A stretch of 64,000 nt of DNA from positions 17,015 through 81,014 of the forward strand of contig DXLO01000006.1 in assembly GCA_019414665.1 (NCBI GenBank), in the 5' to 3' direction. A program made the translations under genes and the position numbers. The notes beneath the pieces are model-generated. The model saw nothing but the letters and a program-made list of their open reading frames with translations. It did no database searches and was not told the DNA's origin. This document shows, one piece after another, positions 48,023 to 57,666 of this stretch (within the stretch, counting starts at the first letter, position 1; the number at the start of each line of letters is the position of its first letter). This stretch comes from Bacteroides sp. Its GTDB lineage: Bacteria > Bacteroidota > Bacteroidia > Bacteroidales > Bacteroidaceae.

Positions 48023-49426
48023 TTAGAATTCAGCATTGCGCGGAGTACGTGGGAAAGGTATCACATCACGAATATTGGTCATACCGGTAACAAACAGCAA
48101 CAACCGTTCAAAACCAAGTCCAAAACCAGAATGAGGACATGAACCAAACTTGCGGGTATCCAGATACCACCACATATCCTTCATCGGAATTCCCAGTTCC
48201 TGAATGCGGGTCATCAATTTGTCATAATCAGCCTCACGTTCAGACCCACCTATTATTTCGCCAATCTTCGGGAATAATACATCCATTGCACGCACCGTCT
48301 TTCCATCCTCATTCTGCTTCATATAGAATGCTTTGATTTCTTTCGGATAGTCTGTCAGGATTACAGGACGTTTAAAATGCTCTTCCACCAAATAACGTTC
48401 ATGTTCAGAGGCTAAGTCTACTCCCCAATATACCGGGAATTCAAATTTATGACCTTTTACTACAGCTTCCTCCAGTATCTTGATACCTTCCGTATAAGGC
48501 AGACGGACAAATTCTTCCTTCAGCACGCCCTGCAAACGTTCTATCAATCCTTTATCGAACATATCGTTCAAGAACTTCACATCATCATAGCAGTTGTCAA
48601 GCGCCCACTGTACACAATATTTAATAAAGTCTTCGGCCAAATCCATATTATCAGTAATATCATTGAACGCAACCTCAGGTTCAATCATCCAAAACTCGGC
48701 CAAGTGACGCGGCGTATTGGAGTTCTCCGCACGGAATGTAGGTCCAAATGTATAAATAGCCCCCAAAGCAGTAGCAGCCAATTCACCTTCCAACTGTCCG
48801 GAAACCGTCAAACTGGCTTGTTTGCCAAAGAAATCATCATCATAAATAATCGCTCCGTTTTCATCTTTCTTCAAATCATAAAGATTCTTGGTAGTAACCT
48901 GGAACATCTGTCCCGCACCTTCACAATCGGATGCTGTGATAATAGGTGTATGAAAATAGAAGAAACCACGTTCATGGAAGAACTTATGGATAGCGATAGC
49001 CATGTTGTGGCGGATGCGGAATACAGCTCCAAATGTATTGGTACGGGGACGCAAATGAGCGATCTCACGAAGAAACTCCATCGTATGACCTTTCTTCTGT
49101 AACGGATAAGTATTATCACAAGTACCTAATACTTCGATTCCACGCGCTTGAACTTCGGCAGCCTGACCAGAGCCAATGGATTCGGTCAACTCACCGTTCA
49201 CACTGATACATGCACCGGTGGTGATCTGCTTCAACATTTCTTCGTCAAAGTTTGCCAAATCAACAACAATCTGCACATTATTTATTGTAGAACCGTCATT
49301 CAGGGCGATAAAATTTACCTGTTTGCTACCGCGGCGGGTACGAACCCAACCTTTTACATTGACCATCGCACCAAAATCACGGCGCTTCAGCAAGTCAACA
49401 ATCTTTGTTCTACTAATTTTTTCCAT
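48023..49426 (-). CDS. asnS: Asparaginyl-tRNA synthetase
   Basis: The 467-residue class II synthetase charges tRNA-Asn. The N-terminal anticodon-binding OB domain (about 15-110) includes VKGWVRTRRGSKQVNFIALNDGS. Class II motif 2 appears as FRAENSNTPRHLAEFWMIEPE, and motif 3 as GFGLGFERLLLFVTGM near residue 445. Single transcript, 22 bp downstream of the pseudouridine synthase gene. Confidence 0.97.
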   Translation of the reverse strand: MEKISRTKIVDLLKRRDFGAMVNVKGWVRTRRGSKQVNFIALNDGSTINNVQIVVDLANFDEEMLKQITTGACISVNGELTESIGSGQAAEVQARGIEVLGTCDNTYPLQKKGHTMEFLREIAHLRPRTNTFGAVFRIRHNMAIAIHKFFHERGFFYFHTPIITASDCEGAGQMFQVTTKNLYDLKKDENGAIIYDDDFFGKQASLTVSGQLEGELAATALGAIYTFGPTFRAENSNTPRHLAEFWMIEPEVAFNDITDNMDLAEDFIKYCVQWALDNCYDDVKFLNDMFDKGLIERLQGVLKEEFVRLPYTEGIKILEEAVVKGHKFEFPVYWGVDLASEHERYLVEEHFKRPVILTDYPKEIKAFYMKQNEDGKTVRAMDVLFPKIGEIIGGSEREADYDKLMTRIQELGIPMKDMWWYLDTRKFGSCPHSGFGLGFERLLLFVTGMTNIRDVIPFPRTPRNAEF

Positions 49427-49448
49427 TGTTTTGTCTCTTTATTGTTTA

Positions 49449-50912
49449 TTATTCAAATGAGCCCATGCGGAGCATGTTCACTTCTTGTTCCGTCAGGTAA
49501 CGCCAGTCACCGCGACGCAAACCTTTTTTAGTCAGGCCAGCAAAATAAACGCGGTCCAGCTTGATTACCTTATATCCCAAGGATTCAAAAATACGACGCA
49601 CAATACGGTTCTTTCCGGAATGGATTTCAATACCGACTTGTGATTTGTCTGTTTCCGATGCATAGCTGATGGCATCTGCATGGATCTCTCCATCATCCAA
49701 TGTCACACCTGCTGCAATCTGGTCAAGATCTGCCTTGGTTACATTCTTATCACAATATACATGATAAATCTTCTTCTTCAAATACTTAGGATGAGTCAGC
49801 TTGGAAGCCAAATCACCATCGTTAGTTAACAGTAATACACCGGTAGTATTACGATCCAAACGCCCAACTGGATAAATACGCTCCTTACAAGCACCTTTCA
49901 CAAAATCCATTACAGTCTTACGTTCCTGAGGATCATCAGAAGTAGTCACACAATCCTTCGGTTTATTCAACAAAATATAAGTTTTACGTTCAATACTTAC
50001 CGGTTCGTCATGGAACTTCACTTCGTCAGTACGCTTGATCTTAGTACCTAATTCGGTTACCACTTCACCATTTACACTGACTACACCTGCTGTAATAAAC
50101 TCATCAGCCTCACGACGGGAACATATACCTGCATTAGCCAAGAACTTGTTCAGACGAATCGGCTCATTTGGATCGGTCAATATATCTTTATATTCAATCT
50201 GTTTCTTCAGACTATACTTTGCATTCGGGTTATAATCAGCCGTACGGGGGCGATAGGGACGATTGTATCCACCACCTTGATAACCACCGGTACGAGGACG
50301 ATAAGGACGGTCGCCGCCTTGATTATAACCGCCGGTACGAGGACGCGGAGTGTAAGAACGCTGTTCACCACCTTCACCGCTGTTAAAACGGGGACGCGGA
50401 GTATATGGACGCTGCTCGCCACCTTCGCGATTATATCCTCCGGTGCGGGGACGCGGAGTATAAGGACGCTGCTCACCACCTTCGCGATTATAGTTTGTAC
50501 GGGGACGGTATTGACGTTCACCACCTTCCTCACCATTATTGAAACGAGGGCGCGGAGTATATGGACGCTGCTCACCACCTTCACGATTATAATTTGTACG
50601 AGGACGGTATGAACGTTGTTCTCCTCCATCCTCACTGTTAGGATTAAAGCGGGGACGTTGCGGACGGTCACCATTATTATAGCGATTATAGGAAGGACGG
50701 TCACCGTTGTTATAAGAAGAACGGTAAGGACGGTCGCCACCTTCGCGATTATAGCTGTTCGTACGAGGACGGTAAGGACGCTGTTCGCCGTCGTTGTTGT
50801 ATCTGTTGTAATTACTGTCTCTGTTATAAGACTTATAACCACCATCACGGCTTACATTCTGGTTTTCTTCGTTTGCAGCACCTTCTTGTCTGCTTTCATT
50901 TTCTGTACTCAT
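49449..50912 (-). CDS. Pseudouridine synthase (RluB/RsuA family) with long repetitive Arg/Gly/Tyr-rich N-terminus
   Basis: The 487-residue protein has an unusual N-terminal extension of about 235 residues made of imperfect repeats of EGGEQRPYTPRPR type. Then follow an S4 RNA-binding domain (IRLNKFLANAGICSRREAD, about 253-271) and the catalytic domain with PVGRLDRNTTGVLLLTNDG (catalytic Asp about 355) and GKNRIVRRIFESLGY. RluB-type enzymes modify 23S rRNA; some members act on 16S. The N-terminus is disordered and strongly basic and probably adds RNA affinity or condensate formation (inference). Bacteroidetes homologues often carry such tails. Confidence 0.93.
   Translation of the reverse strand: MSTENESRQEGAANEENQNVSRDGGYKSYNRDSNYNRYNNDGEQRPYRPRTNSYNREGGDRPYRSSYNNGDRPSYNRYNNGDRPQRPRFNPNSEDGGEQRSYRPRTNYNREGGEQRPYTPRPRFNNGEEGGERQYRPRTNYNREGGEQRPYTPRPRTGGYNREGGEQRPYTPRPRFNSGEGGEQRSYTPRPRTGGYNQGGDRPYRPRTGGYQGGGYNRPYRPRTADYNPNAKYSLKKQIEYKDILTDPNEPIRLNKFLANAGICSRREADEFITAGVVSVNGEVVTELGTKIKRTDEVKFHDEPVSIERKTYILLNKPKDCVTTSDDPQERKTVMDFVKGACKERIYPVGRLDRNTTGVLLLTNDGDLASKLTHPKYLKKKIYHVYCDKNVTKADLDQIAAGVTLDDGEIHADAISYASETDKSQVGIEIHSGKNRIVRRIFESLGYKVIKLDRVYFAGLTKKGLRRGDWRYLTEQEVNMLRMGSFE
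50237..50816 (-). repeat. Coding tandem repeat (Arg/Gly/Tyr-rich extension of the pseudouridine synthase)
   Basis: About 580 bp encode repeated blocks such as GGEQRPYTPRPR (five near copies), RPRTNYNREGG and NRYNNGDRP. The DNA is repetitive as well as the protein, so copy-number change by slippage or recombination is plausible. Antisense open frames here (for example 50277-50612 +) are by-products of the repeat. Confidence 0.8.
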
Positions 50913-50987
50913 GGTTTTCCTTTTGTTTATTAATTAATGTATAACGCCCTCTCGGGCTTTTTTGATTAAAATCCAACTAACTATTTT

Positions 50988-52334
50988 TTAAATACCTGTA
51001 TAATTATGCGGTGTAATCACTCGCAGTTCCTTTTTAATATCTTCGCTTACATTTAGTGTTTCTATGAATTCTTTAATAGCCCCTTCTGTGATAGCTTGGT
51101 TTGTACGGGTCAAAGCTTTCAATGCCTCATACGGATGAGGATAGGCTTCGCGGCGCAAAATAGTCTGGATAGCTTCCGCCACCACACTCCAACAATTATC
51201 CAAGTCGGCATAGATTGCTTTCTCATTCAGCAACAGTTTACGCAGACCTTTCAACGAACTTTGGATAGCAATCACAATGTGACCGAAAGGTACACCGACG
51301 TTACGCAACACAGTAGAGTCTGTCAAGTCACGTTGCAAGCGGGAAACAGGCAACTTAGAAGAAAGATGCTCCAAAATAGCGTTTGCCATACCTAGATTAC
51401 CTTCAGCATTTTCGAAGTCGATGGGGTTTACTTTGTGCGGCATAGCGCTGGAACCGACTTCGCCCGCTTTAATCTTCTGTTTGAAGTACTCCATAGAGAT
51501 GTACTGCCAAAAGTCGCGGTTCATGTCAATCATAATGGTATTGATGCGCTTCATGGCATCAAAGATGGCTCCCAGATTATCATAATTAGAAATCTGAGTA
51601 GTATATTCCTCACGTTCCAACCCCAGCTTCTCTGCCACGAACTGATTTCCGAATGCTTTCCAGTCATATTCGGGATAAGCTACATGATGTGCATTGTAAT
51701 TACCCGTCGCACCACCGAATTTAGCCGTGACAGGACAAGCTTTCAATACAGCCAGCTGACGATTCAGACGATAAACGAAAACCATGATTTCTTTACCCAG
51801 GCGAGTAGGAGAAGCAGGCTGCCCATGTGTTTTTGCCAACATAGGGATATTTGCCCATTCTTCAGCGTATGTAGTCAACTGAGCAATCAGCTCTTCAATT
51901 TGCGGATAGTACACTTGTTCCAATGCCTCCTTTATAGACAAAGGTACAGAAGTATTGTTTATGTCCTGTGATGTCAATCCGAAATGAATGAATTCCTTGT
52001 ATTCCTCCATTCCGCCCAACTTATCGAATTCTTCTTTGATGAAATATTCTACAGCCTTTACATCGTGGTTTGTTACACTTTCGATCTCTTTAATACGCTG
52101 TGCGTCAGCTTCTGAAAAATTCTTATAAATAGCGCGCAATGCATCAAAACGTGCATGATCAAAGCTTTTCAGCTGTGGCAACGGTAGTTCACACAGAGTG
52201 ATAAAGTATTCAATTTCTACCTGCACACGGTACTTGATGAGTGCAAATTCAGAAAAATAAGAGGCCAAAGCTCCCGCTTTTCCTCTGTATCGACCGTCAA
52301 TAGGTGATATTGCCGTGAGTAAATCGAGCTCCAT
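50988..52334 (-). CDS. purB: Adenylosuccinate lyase
   Basis: The 448-residue enzyme of the fumarase/aspartase superfamily acts twice in purine synthesis, on SAICAR and adenylosuccinate. Conserved regions: AISPIDGRYRGKAGALASYF at the start, HFGLTSQDINNTSVPL, MLAKTHGQPASPTRLGKE and the signature GSSAMPHKVNPIDFENAEGN. A -7 box lies just upstream. Confidence 0.96.
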   Translation of the reverse strand: MELDLLTAISPIDGRYRGKAGALASYFSEFALIKYRVQVEIEYFITLCELPLPQLKSFDHARFDALRAIYKNFSEADAQRIKEIESVTNHDVKAVEYFIKEEFDKLGGMEEYKEFIHFGLTSQDINNTSVPLSIKEALEQVYYPQIEELIAQLTTYAEEWANIPMLAKTHGQPASPTRLGKEIMVFVYRLNRQLAVLKACPVTAKFGGATGNYNAHHVAYPEYDWKAFGNQFVAEKLGLEREEYTTQISNYDNLGAIFDAMKRINTIMIDMNRDFWQYISMEYFKQKIKAGEVGSSAMPHKVNPIDFENAEGNLGMANAILEHLSSKLPVSRLQRDLTDSTVLRNVGVPFGHIVIAIQSSLKGLRKLLLNEKAIYADLDNCWSVVAEAIQTILRREAYPHPYEALKALTRTNQAITEGAIKEFIETLNVSEDIKKELRVITPHNYTGI

Positions 52335-52362
52335 ATTATATTCTTTGATAATTATCAGACTG

Positions 52363-52370
52363 CAAAATTA
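52363..52370 (-). promoter_or_regulatory. -7 box of purB
   Basis: Reads TAATTTTG on the minus strand (TAnnTTTG), 28 bp upstream of ATG 52334. Confidence 0.5.
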
Positions 52371-52427
52371 ATTCTTTTTCTTGAGTTTAACGGCCTGAAG
52401 ATGCATAAAGTTTGCGAAAATGAAGAT

Positions 52428-53777
52428 TTATTTCACAAATCCCTTTTTAGTCCATTTCAGACTGTTCCAACGCTGTACAAAGATAATACCACGAAGATTT
52501 TCATCCAGCACAAACGCACACCACATACCTACCAATCCCCATCCCCAATGAATGCCGAACAAGAAACCACAACCTACGGCAACACTCCACTGAACAACAA
52601 ATCCTACATAAAACGGATAATTTACATCACCCGTTGCACGTAAAGCATTCGTCGCATAAATATTAATAGCCCGTCCCACTTCCAAAATCACATCAATAAA
52701 CAGGATAATAGTACCCAGACGGATAATTTCCGGATTATCTGTCAACCAGCTAAACAAGGTATGCCCCATCAAAGCCCAGATACAGGATAAAACCAAAGAA
52801 ACCAAAATAGAAATACGCATCACATATTTGCCTAACAGATAGGCTGCATGAATTTTCCTTTCACCTACCAGATGTCCGATACAGATGGCTCCACCTTGTG
52901 CCATGGCAATAGCAAACAAATAAACGAACATCACTATATTCACCACATAGGTACGGGTAGCCAGCGCTTCATTCCCCAACATATTAATAAAATAGGTCAA
53001 TACTACCTGAGAGAAACTGTAGGACATATTTTCTCCGGCCGAGGGGACTCCGATTTTCAACAGGTTTTTCAGCTCGACAAACGGGAAGGGGCAAAAATAG
53101 GATAACGGAAATCTGGGAATATGCTTGCGGAAAAGAATTACAAAAAGTATCACCATAGATACCCCTCGGGCAAATGCTGTAGAGATAGCCGCACCTTCCA
53201 CTCCCAAAGCCGGCATGCCGAACTTACCGAAAATCAGCGAATAGTTACCGATGATATTCAGAATATTCACAACTACCGTTACCATCATGGGATAAACCGC
53301 TTTGTTAGCACTACGCAAAGAGGCAGAAATAGTCAGAGATATGGCTTGAAAAAAAGCGAATACCCCTACTATCTTCATGTAACTCACTCCATATTCCATC
53401 AGTTCGGGACGAAGTCCCATCATAGATAGCAGAGAAGTGGCTCCGTAATGCAGAATAGCACTGACAAACAGGCCGAACACCAAATTGAGTATCAATGATA
53501 CTCCCACCACCTGCACCATATTCTTGTGCATTCTTGCTCCCAAATATTGCGAACAGAGTACGGAAGTTCCTATATTAATCACCTCGAATATCAGGAAAGC
53601 AAACATGATGAGCTGGTTGACCACCCCGACGGCAGCCACACTATTGTCTGAATACTGACTCAGCATCACGGTATCTACCGCGCCCAGCATCATAATCAGC
53701 AATGTTTCAATGAAAATAGGAACCGCCAGTCTGGCAAGGTTCTTTCGTACACTTCTCGGTTCTTGAATTACGTCCAC
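52428..53777 (-). CDS. MATE family efflux transporter
   Basis: The 449-residue protein has 12 hydrophobic segments and the MATE start (RLAVPIFIETLLIMMLGAVDTVMLSQYS). Two homologous halves each contain the internal helix-1-like pattern. It is most like the NorM/DinF-type antiporters that export cations or drugs in exchange for Na+ or H+. The only workable start is GTG at 53777: an in-frame stop lies two codons upstream, and the first internal ATG is too late. A -7 box lies 24 bp ahead. Confidence 0.9.
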   Translation of the reverse strand: MDVIQEPRSVRKNLARLAVPIFIETLLIMMLGAVDTVMLSQYSDNSVAAVGVVNQLIMFAFLIFEVINIGTSVLCSQYLGARMHKNMVQVVGVSLILNLVFGLFVSAILHYGATSLLSMMGLRPELMEYGVSYMKIVGVFAFFQAISLTISASLRSANKAVYPMMVTVVVNILNIIGNYSLIFGKFGMPALGVEGAAISTAFARGVSMVILFVILFRKHIPRFPLSYFCPFPFVELKNLLKIGVPSAGENMSYSFSQVVLTYFINMLGNEALATRTYVVNIVMFVYLFAIAMAQGGAICIGHLVGERKIHAAYLLGKYVMRISILVSLVLSCIWALMGHTLFSWLTDNPEIIRLGTIILFIDVILEVGRAINIYATNALRATGDVNYPFYVGFVVQWSVAVGCGFLFGIHWGWGLVGMWCAFVLDENLRGIIFVQRWNSLKWTKKGFVK

Positions 53778-53801
53778 TTGTTACCCTTGATTTTCAGGGT
53801 G

Positions 53802-53809
53802 CAAAGGTA
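53802..53809 (-). promoter_or_regulatory. -7 box of the MATE gene
   Basis: Reads TACCTTTG on the minus strand, a TAnnTTTG match that supports the GTG start at 53777. On the other strand, TATCTTTA at 53904-53911 is a weaker candidate for the M28 gene. Confidence 0.55.
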
Positions 53810-53939
53810 CAGACTTTTCACGATGTAACGGTTTGATTTATATCAAGAAATACGAACTTAAGATTTTTACAAGGAGATAAACAGGAATCTGATCTTTTCT
53901 TTTTATCTTTAGAACCGAATCTTAAATCAACATATTAAC

Positions 53940-55433
53940 ATGAAAAAAGGACTCCTCTTGTTATCTGCAATTCTTGCATTGGGCTCCCTGTCTTCATCCG
54001 CCCAAAGAAGAACGGCTACCATGACTGATGAAGAAATGTACCTTGATGCCATGCATCGTAACATCACTACCGAAAAGATTTTCGGTTATGTAAAGCAACT
54101 TTCAGACCCGGCCTTGGAGGGACGACTCGCAGGTTCGCCCGGAATGGCTAAAGCTGTAGATATCGTAAAAGGATATTTTAAAGAGTGGAAACTAATACCT
54201 CGTGGTGAGAATGGTTCCTACATACAGCTATTCCCCCACCCTTGTGTAGAGATACAACCGGGAAGCACTATGGATATCCTATTTCCTGTCACCCAAGACA
54301 AGAAAAAAACTGTATGGATCTCCAAGACATACCCTTGGGCAGATGGTTGGTTTGCCGGAGGAATGACCAGTAACGGAGAAGTGACAGCCGATGTGGTATA
54401 TGCCGGATTTGGCGTTACAGCACCCGAATTAGGATATGATGATTACAAAGACATAGATGTAAAAGGCAAGATTGTGCTGGTAGAGGGAGAAACACCCAAT
54501 ATAAGCCGTAACCCCGATTCACTGGCCATGTGGTACAAACATACTTTGCACCAAACCAAGCTGAACAACGCTGCAGCCCATGGTGCGGCAGGCTTGTTAT
54601 ACAAATGGGTTCCCGGTCCGAATGCCCCCTATAATCCGGGATTTGTCTATTGTCATGTTACAGACACTGTGGTCAATGATATTTTCAGGGGAACAGGCAA
54701 GACCTATAAAGAAACCATCCGGCAGATTTATAAGACTCAGAAGCCTGCCTCTTTCCATACCGGAAAGAGAGCCCACATCAAAATGAATGCTACCTATAAT
54801 CCCAATGCTACTGGAAAAAATATTTTGGGCATGATCAAAGGCAGTGATCCTATACTATGCAATGAATATGTAATCATTTCCGCCCATCTGGACCACTTAG
54901 GAATGATTCCTTTCCTAATTGAAGGAGCGAATGACAACAATTCTTCCTCCGCTGCCATGCTGGGAGTAGCCGAAGCACTGGCAAAATCAAAGATAAAACC
55001 GAAACGCAGCATCATCTTTATGAGTGTGGACGGCGAGGAGGCCGGACTCACCGGAAGTACCTACTACACCAACCATCCCCTTGTGCCCCAAAACAAAGTG
55101 GTAGCAATCCTGAATCTGGAACAAGTGGGTGTAGGTGAGATGCTAGGAGCGAATTATCACTATAAATACCCCGAACTGGCTGAGCTATCAGAGAAAGCCA
55201 ATGATAGGTATGTACATCGACGTCTGTTCACTAGTGAGACTCATTTCCTGACCCGCCCTCGCACAGACGGTGCAGTCTTTATGAAAGCCGGCTATCCATG
55301 TATAGACTTATGGGCCTTGGGAGGCGGTTATTACCATCATCCCAAAGATAACACCCAATCTATCAATCCCGATATCCTCCGAGCTGCAACCGAATGGTTA
55401 TACTGGACTACAATTTTTATAGCAGACAAGTAA
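53940..55433 (+). CDS. Secreted M28 family zinc aminopeptidase
   Basis: The 497-residue protein has a signal peptide (to about SSAQ, residue 21). A PA-like inserted domain occupies about 130-270, and an M28 catalytic domain follows. Metal ligands are visible: ISAHLDHLGM (about 314-323), EGANDNNSSSAAMLGVAEAL (Asp), SVDGEEAGLTGS (catalytic Glu and metal Glu) and a C-terminal His in GGYYHHPKDNTQS. Probably periplasmic or outer-membrane exposed, releasing N-terminal residues from peptides. Single gene with terminator. Confidence 0.92.
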   Translation: MKKGLLLLSAILALGSLSSSAQRRTATMTDEEMYLDAMHRNITTEKIFGYVKQLSDPALEGRLAGSPGMAKAVDIVKGYFKEWKLIPRGENGSYIQLFPHPCVEIQPGSTMDILFPVTQDKKKTVWISKTYPWADGWFAGGMTSNGEVTADVVYAGFGVTAPELGYDDYKDIDVKGKIVLVEGETPNISRNPDSLAMWYKHTLHQTKLNNAAAHGAAGLLYKWVPGPNAPYNPGFVYCHVTDTVVNDIFRGTGKTYKETIRQIYKTQKPASFHTGKRAHIKMNATYNPNATGKNILGMIKGSDPILCNEYVIISAHLDHLGMIPFLIEGANDNNSSSAAMLGVAEALAKSKIKPKRSIIFMSVDGEEAGLTGSTYYTNHPLVPQNKVVAILNLEQVGVGEMLGANYHYKYPELAELSEKANDRYVHRRLFTSETHFLTRPRTDGAVFMKAGYPCIDLWALGGGYYHHPKDNTQSINPDILRAATEWLYWTTIFIADK

Positions 55434-55441
55434 CCGGATAT

Positions 55442-55480
55442 AAGAAATCCCGGCGAGTCATCGCTCTGCCGGGATTTCTT
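55442..55480 (+). terminator. M28 peptidase terminator
   Basis: AAGAAATCCCGGC (55442-55454) is exactly complementary to 55468-55480 with a 13-nt loop. It starts 8 bp after the stop. Confidence 0.85.
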
Positions 55481-55530
55481 TATCTAACCGATGTTGTGTA
55501 TGTGTTGTCGTAGATGTGCTTGGTGTTGTG

Positions 55531-55896
55531 TCATTGTTGAGTCAGATATTCCTTATACATTTTTTCTATCTCCTTCATGGGAATATCCAATGTCTTCACT
55601 TGTCTGAAAAACTCAGGCAGGTCTTCATGCAGGAATGTATTTTTCCGTAAAGCAATAATCCGGTCTTTAGCCCCTGCCGATACAAAATAACCAATGCCGC
55701 GTTTATTGTGAATGATCTCTTGTCCCTGAAGGTAATCATACGTGCGGACCACCGTATTTGCATTCACCTCCACTGTGGCGGCGTATTCTCTGACCGATGG
55801 AATACGCTCTTCTTCCGTATATTGTCCTTGCAGGATTTCATCACATATCCGGTCAGCTATCTGCAAGTAAATGGATTTACTTTCTTTAAATTTCAT
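55531..55896 (-). CDS. GntR-family (YtrA subgroup) transcriptional regulator
   Basis: The 121-residue protein is a short GntR repressor: a winged helix (about 10-75) with SIYLQIADRICDEILQGQY, ERIPSVREYAATVEVNANTVVRTYDYL and GIGYFVSAGA, then a short helical tail without a large effector domain. YtrA-type regulators usually control linked ABC transporters. Its ATG overlaps the permease stop (ATGA). It is the last gene of the operon. Confidence 0.93.
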   Translation of the reverse strand: MKFKESKSIYLQIADRICDEILQGQYTEEERIPSVREYAATVEVNANTVVRTYDYLQGQEIIHNKRGIGYFVSAGAKDRIIALRKNTFLHEDLPEFFRQVKTLDIPMKEIEKMYKEYLTQQ

Positions 55897-56783
55897 AGCA
55901 AACGGAATTTGGGTTTAATAACTTGTGAACGGGTAAAGAGCCGGTAACTCAGCCACCAGTTGAACATGGTGAATGCACTGAAGAACGCCACCCCTAAGGA
56001 AAGTAACTTGTTTAATGTCACCCACTGGAAATTAGCTTCCAGCCATTCGGCGAAACTACGCATACCGTCATTGCCTACCCATGATATGATATGTACTGAC
56101 AAAACCGAACACAGAATAGAAATAAGCATCAATGTACCCAATGTCTTGAAAAAAGGTTTCTTGTACCAATAACTACCCCCTAGAATATAAAGTGAATGTG
56201 ACCACACCAAGAAAGCCCATCCGCACAGCTCACCCAGCCAGTTCTGGTAGGACATATTCAAAGCGGATCCCGATCCCCTAAATACCTGTTCTCCATCTAT
56301 AGCAGCCATAGAAAGAAGATGGTACAACACTGATTGATGGAATGCCTCGGGCAAATTAAACAAAGGAAGTACAAGATAACGCGTAATCTCTGCCAATGAA
56401 GCGGCAACTATAATGGCTGCGGCCATCCCTACCGTAACAATTAAAAATCGTGCTACAAATTTCTCTATCATAGTCGCCGGAAGCATCAGAAAAGCGATAC
56501 GTTTTTCTTTTGTAATCATGTTTTCCATAATGTTGGCAGCATAAGCAATACTGGCAATACCAATGATAAAAACAAAGGTCCCCATTATATTAGAACAATA
56601 AGTAGTAAACGATATCTGAGAAGACCTACCAGAACTCATTGTCCACATATGAAGTATCATTACCAAGGCGAATGCAGCATAAATTCCTATCAAACGATAA
56701 AGATTCGTTTTCCAATTTTCCATAATCTCGCGTTTCATTACCATTGCAATACGCGAAAAGCTAAAGAAGTTATTCGTATCCAT
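55893..56783 (-). CDS. ABC transporter permease of the GntR-linked operon
   Basis: The 296-residue membrane protein has about six hydrophobic segments (LIGIYAAFALVMILHM, NIMGTFVFIIGIASIAYAANIM, LIVTVGMAAAIIVAASLAEI and others). It shows no extracellular substrate-binding domain. It lies 14 bp after the ATPase gene and overlaps the regulator by 4 bp. It is probably an ABC-2-like exporter subunit for a drug, lipid or peptide; no substrate can be inferred. Confidence 0.85.
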   Translation of the reverse strand: MDTNNFFSFSRIAMVMKREIMENWKTNLYRLIGIYAAFALVMILHMWTMSSGRSSQISFTTYCSNIMGTFVFIIGIASIAYAANIMENMITKEKRIAFLMLPATMIEKFVARFLIVTVGMAAAIIVAASLAEITRYLVLPLFNLPEAFHQSVLYHLLSMAAIDGEQVFRGSGSALNMSYQNWLGELCGWAFLVWSHSLYILGGSYWYKKPFFKTLGTLMLISILCSVLSVHIISWVGNDGMRSFAEWLEANFQWVTLNKLLSLGVAFFSAFTMFNWWLSYRLFTRSQVIKPKFRLL

Positions 56784-56797
56784 AGTGTTTGTGTGTG

Positions 56798-57640
56798 TTA
56801 CTTGTTAAACATGGTTTGCATTTTTTCTCTCTCTGCCAGCATAGCGTTGAATAATACTTCCAGATTCAAATTCGTTTCCTCATTCTCAGTGTTCGGGAAG
56901 ATGACACTGTTTCCCTGGACGGACGGCTGGACATAGAGTGCTGTGTCCGTCGGTTCATTCATGCCTTGCTCTGCAAAATAGACTTTGTCACAGATGGTCT
57001 TTACCGATGCATTCAACAATACGCGGGTACCGTCAATAATAACCACATGATCCAGCAGGCTGTCAATATCTCTCACCTGGTGCGTAGAGATGATGACTGA
57101 TTTTTCATCGGTCATGCCCGAAGCGATTACTTTACGAAACTGACTTTTAGAAGGAATATCCAATCCGTTGCTGGGCTCGTCCATTACCAACAAAGAGGTA
57201 TTGGTAGCTAATGCAAAGCACATAAATGCTTTCTTCTTCTGTCCCATCGAAAGTTCGCCCAAATGAATATCTTCATTCATATCAAAATCACGAAGGCAAG
57301 TGCTCAAGAGTTCATTGCTGAAATTCGGATAAAACGGAGTATTCAGCTTCAAGTATTGTTTCAAACTGACTGATGGCAAAGCAAATTCTTCAGGCACTAG
57401 AAACATGTCCTGCAAAGTCAGGGGATAGCGCATGGAAACATCCACCCCTTTGTAAAGCACCCGTCCGGCCTGAGGACGAAGCAAACCTGTCATTAAATAA
57501 AGCAAAGTAGATTTACCTGTACCGTTCTTCCCTAAAAGGCCGTAAACTGAACCTTTGTCCAATGCTAGCGAGAAGTCATCAAAGACTTTCTGTTTTCTCT
57601 TTCCATAACTGAAAAACAAGTTCTTTACTTCAATCATCAT
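56798..57640 (-). CDS. ABC transporter ATP-binding protein
   Basis: The 280-residue ATPase has Walker A GLLGKNGTGKSTLLYL (about 34-49), signature LGELSMGQKKKAFM, Walker B LLVMDEPSNGLD and the H-loop STHQVRD. The sequence fits the CcmA/YtrB-type exporters. It is the first gene of the ATPase-permease-GntR operon. Two adjacent ATGs (57640, 57637) are possible starts. Confidence 0.93.
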   Translation of the reverse strand: MMIEVKNLFFSYGKRKQKVFDDFSLALDKGSVYGLLGKNGTGKSTLLYLMTGLLRPQAGRVLYKGVDVSMRYPLTLQDMFLVPEEFALPSVSLKQYLKLNTPFYPNFSNELLSTCLRDFDMNEDIHLGELSMGQKKKAFMCFALATNTSLLVMDEPSNGLDIPSKSQFRKVIASGMTDEKSVIISTHQVRDIDSLLDHVVIIDGTRVLLNASVKTICDKVYFAEQGMNEPTDTALYVQPSVQGNSVIFPNTENEETNLNLEVLFNAMLAEREKMQTMFNK

Positions 57641-57666
57641 TGTGTTTATGGTTTAATTAGTTATTT

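Noticed and set aside
50277..50933. Two long plus-strand frames rich in Thr, Ile and Val
   Set aside because: They are the reverse reading of the Arg/Gly/Tyr repeat of the pseudouridine synthase and of its upstream region. Repeats keep alternative frames open.
50946..50963. GCCC-TCTC-GGGC hairpin followed by T-run, taken first as the purB terminator
   Set aside because: The T-run follows the stem on the plus strand, whereas both flanking genes are on the minus strand, so it does not fit either as an intrinsic terminator.
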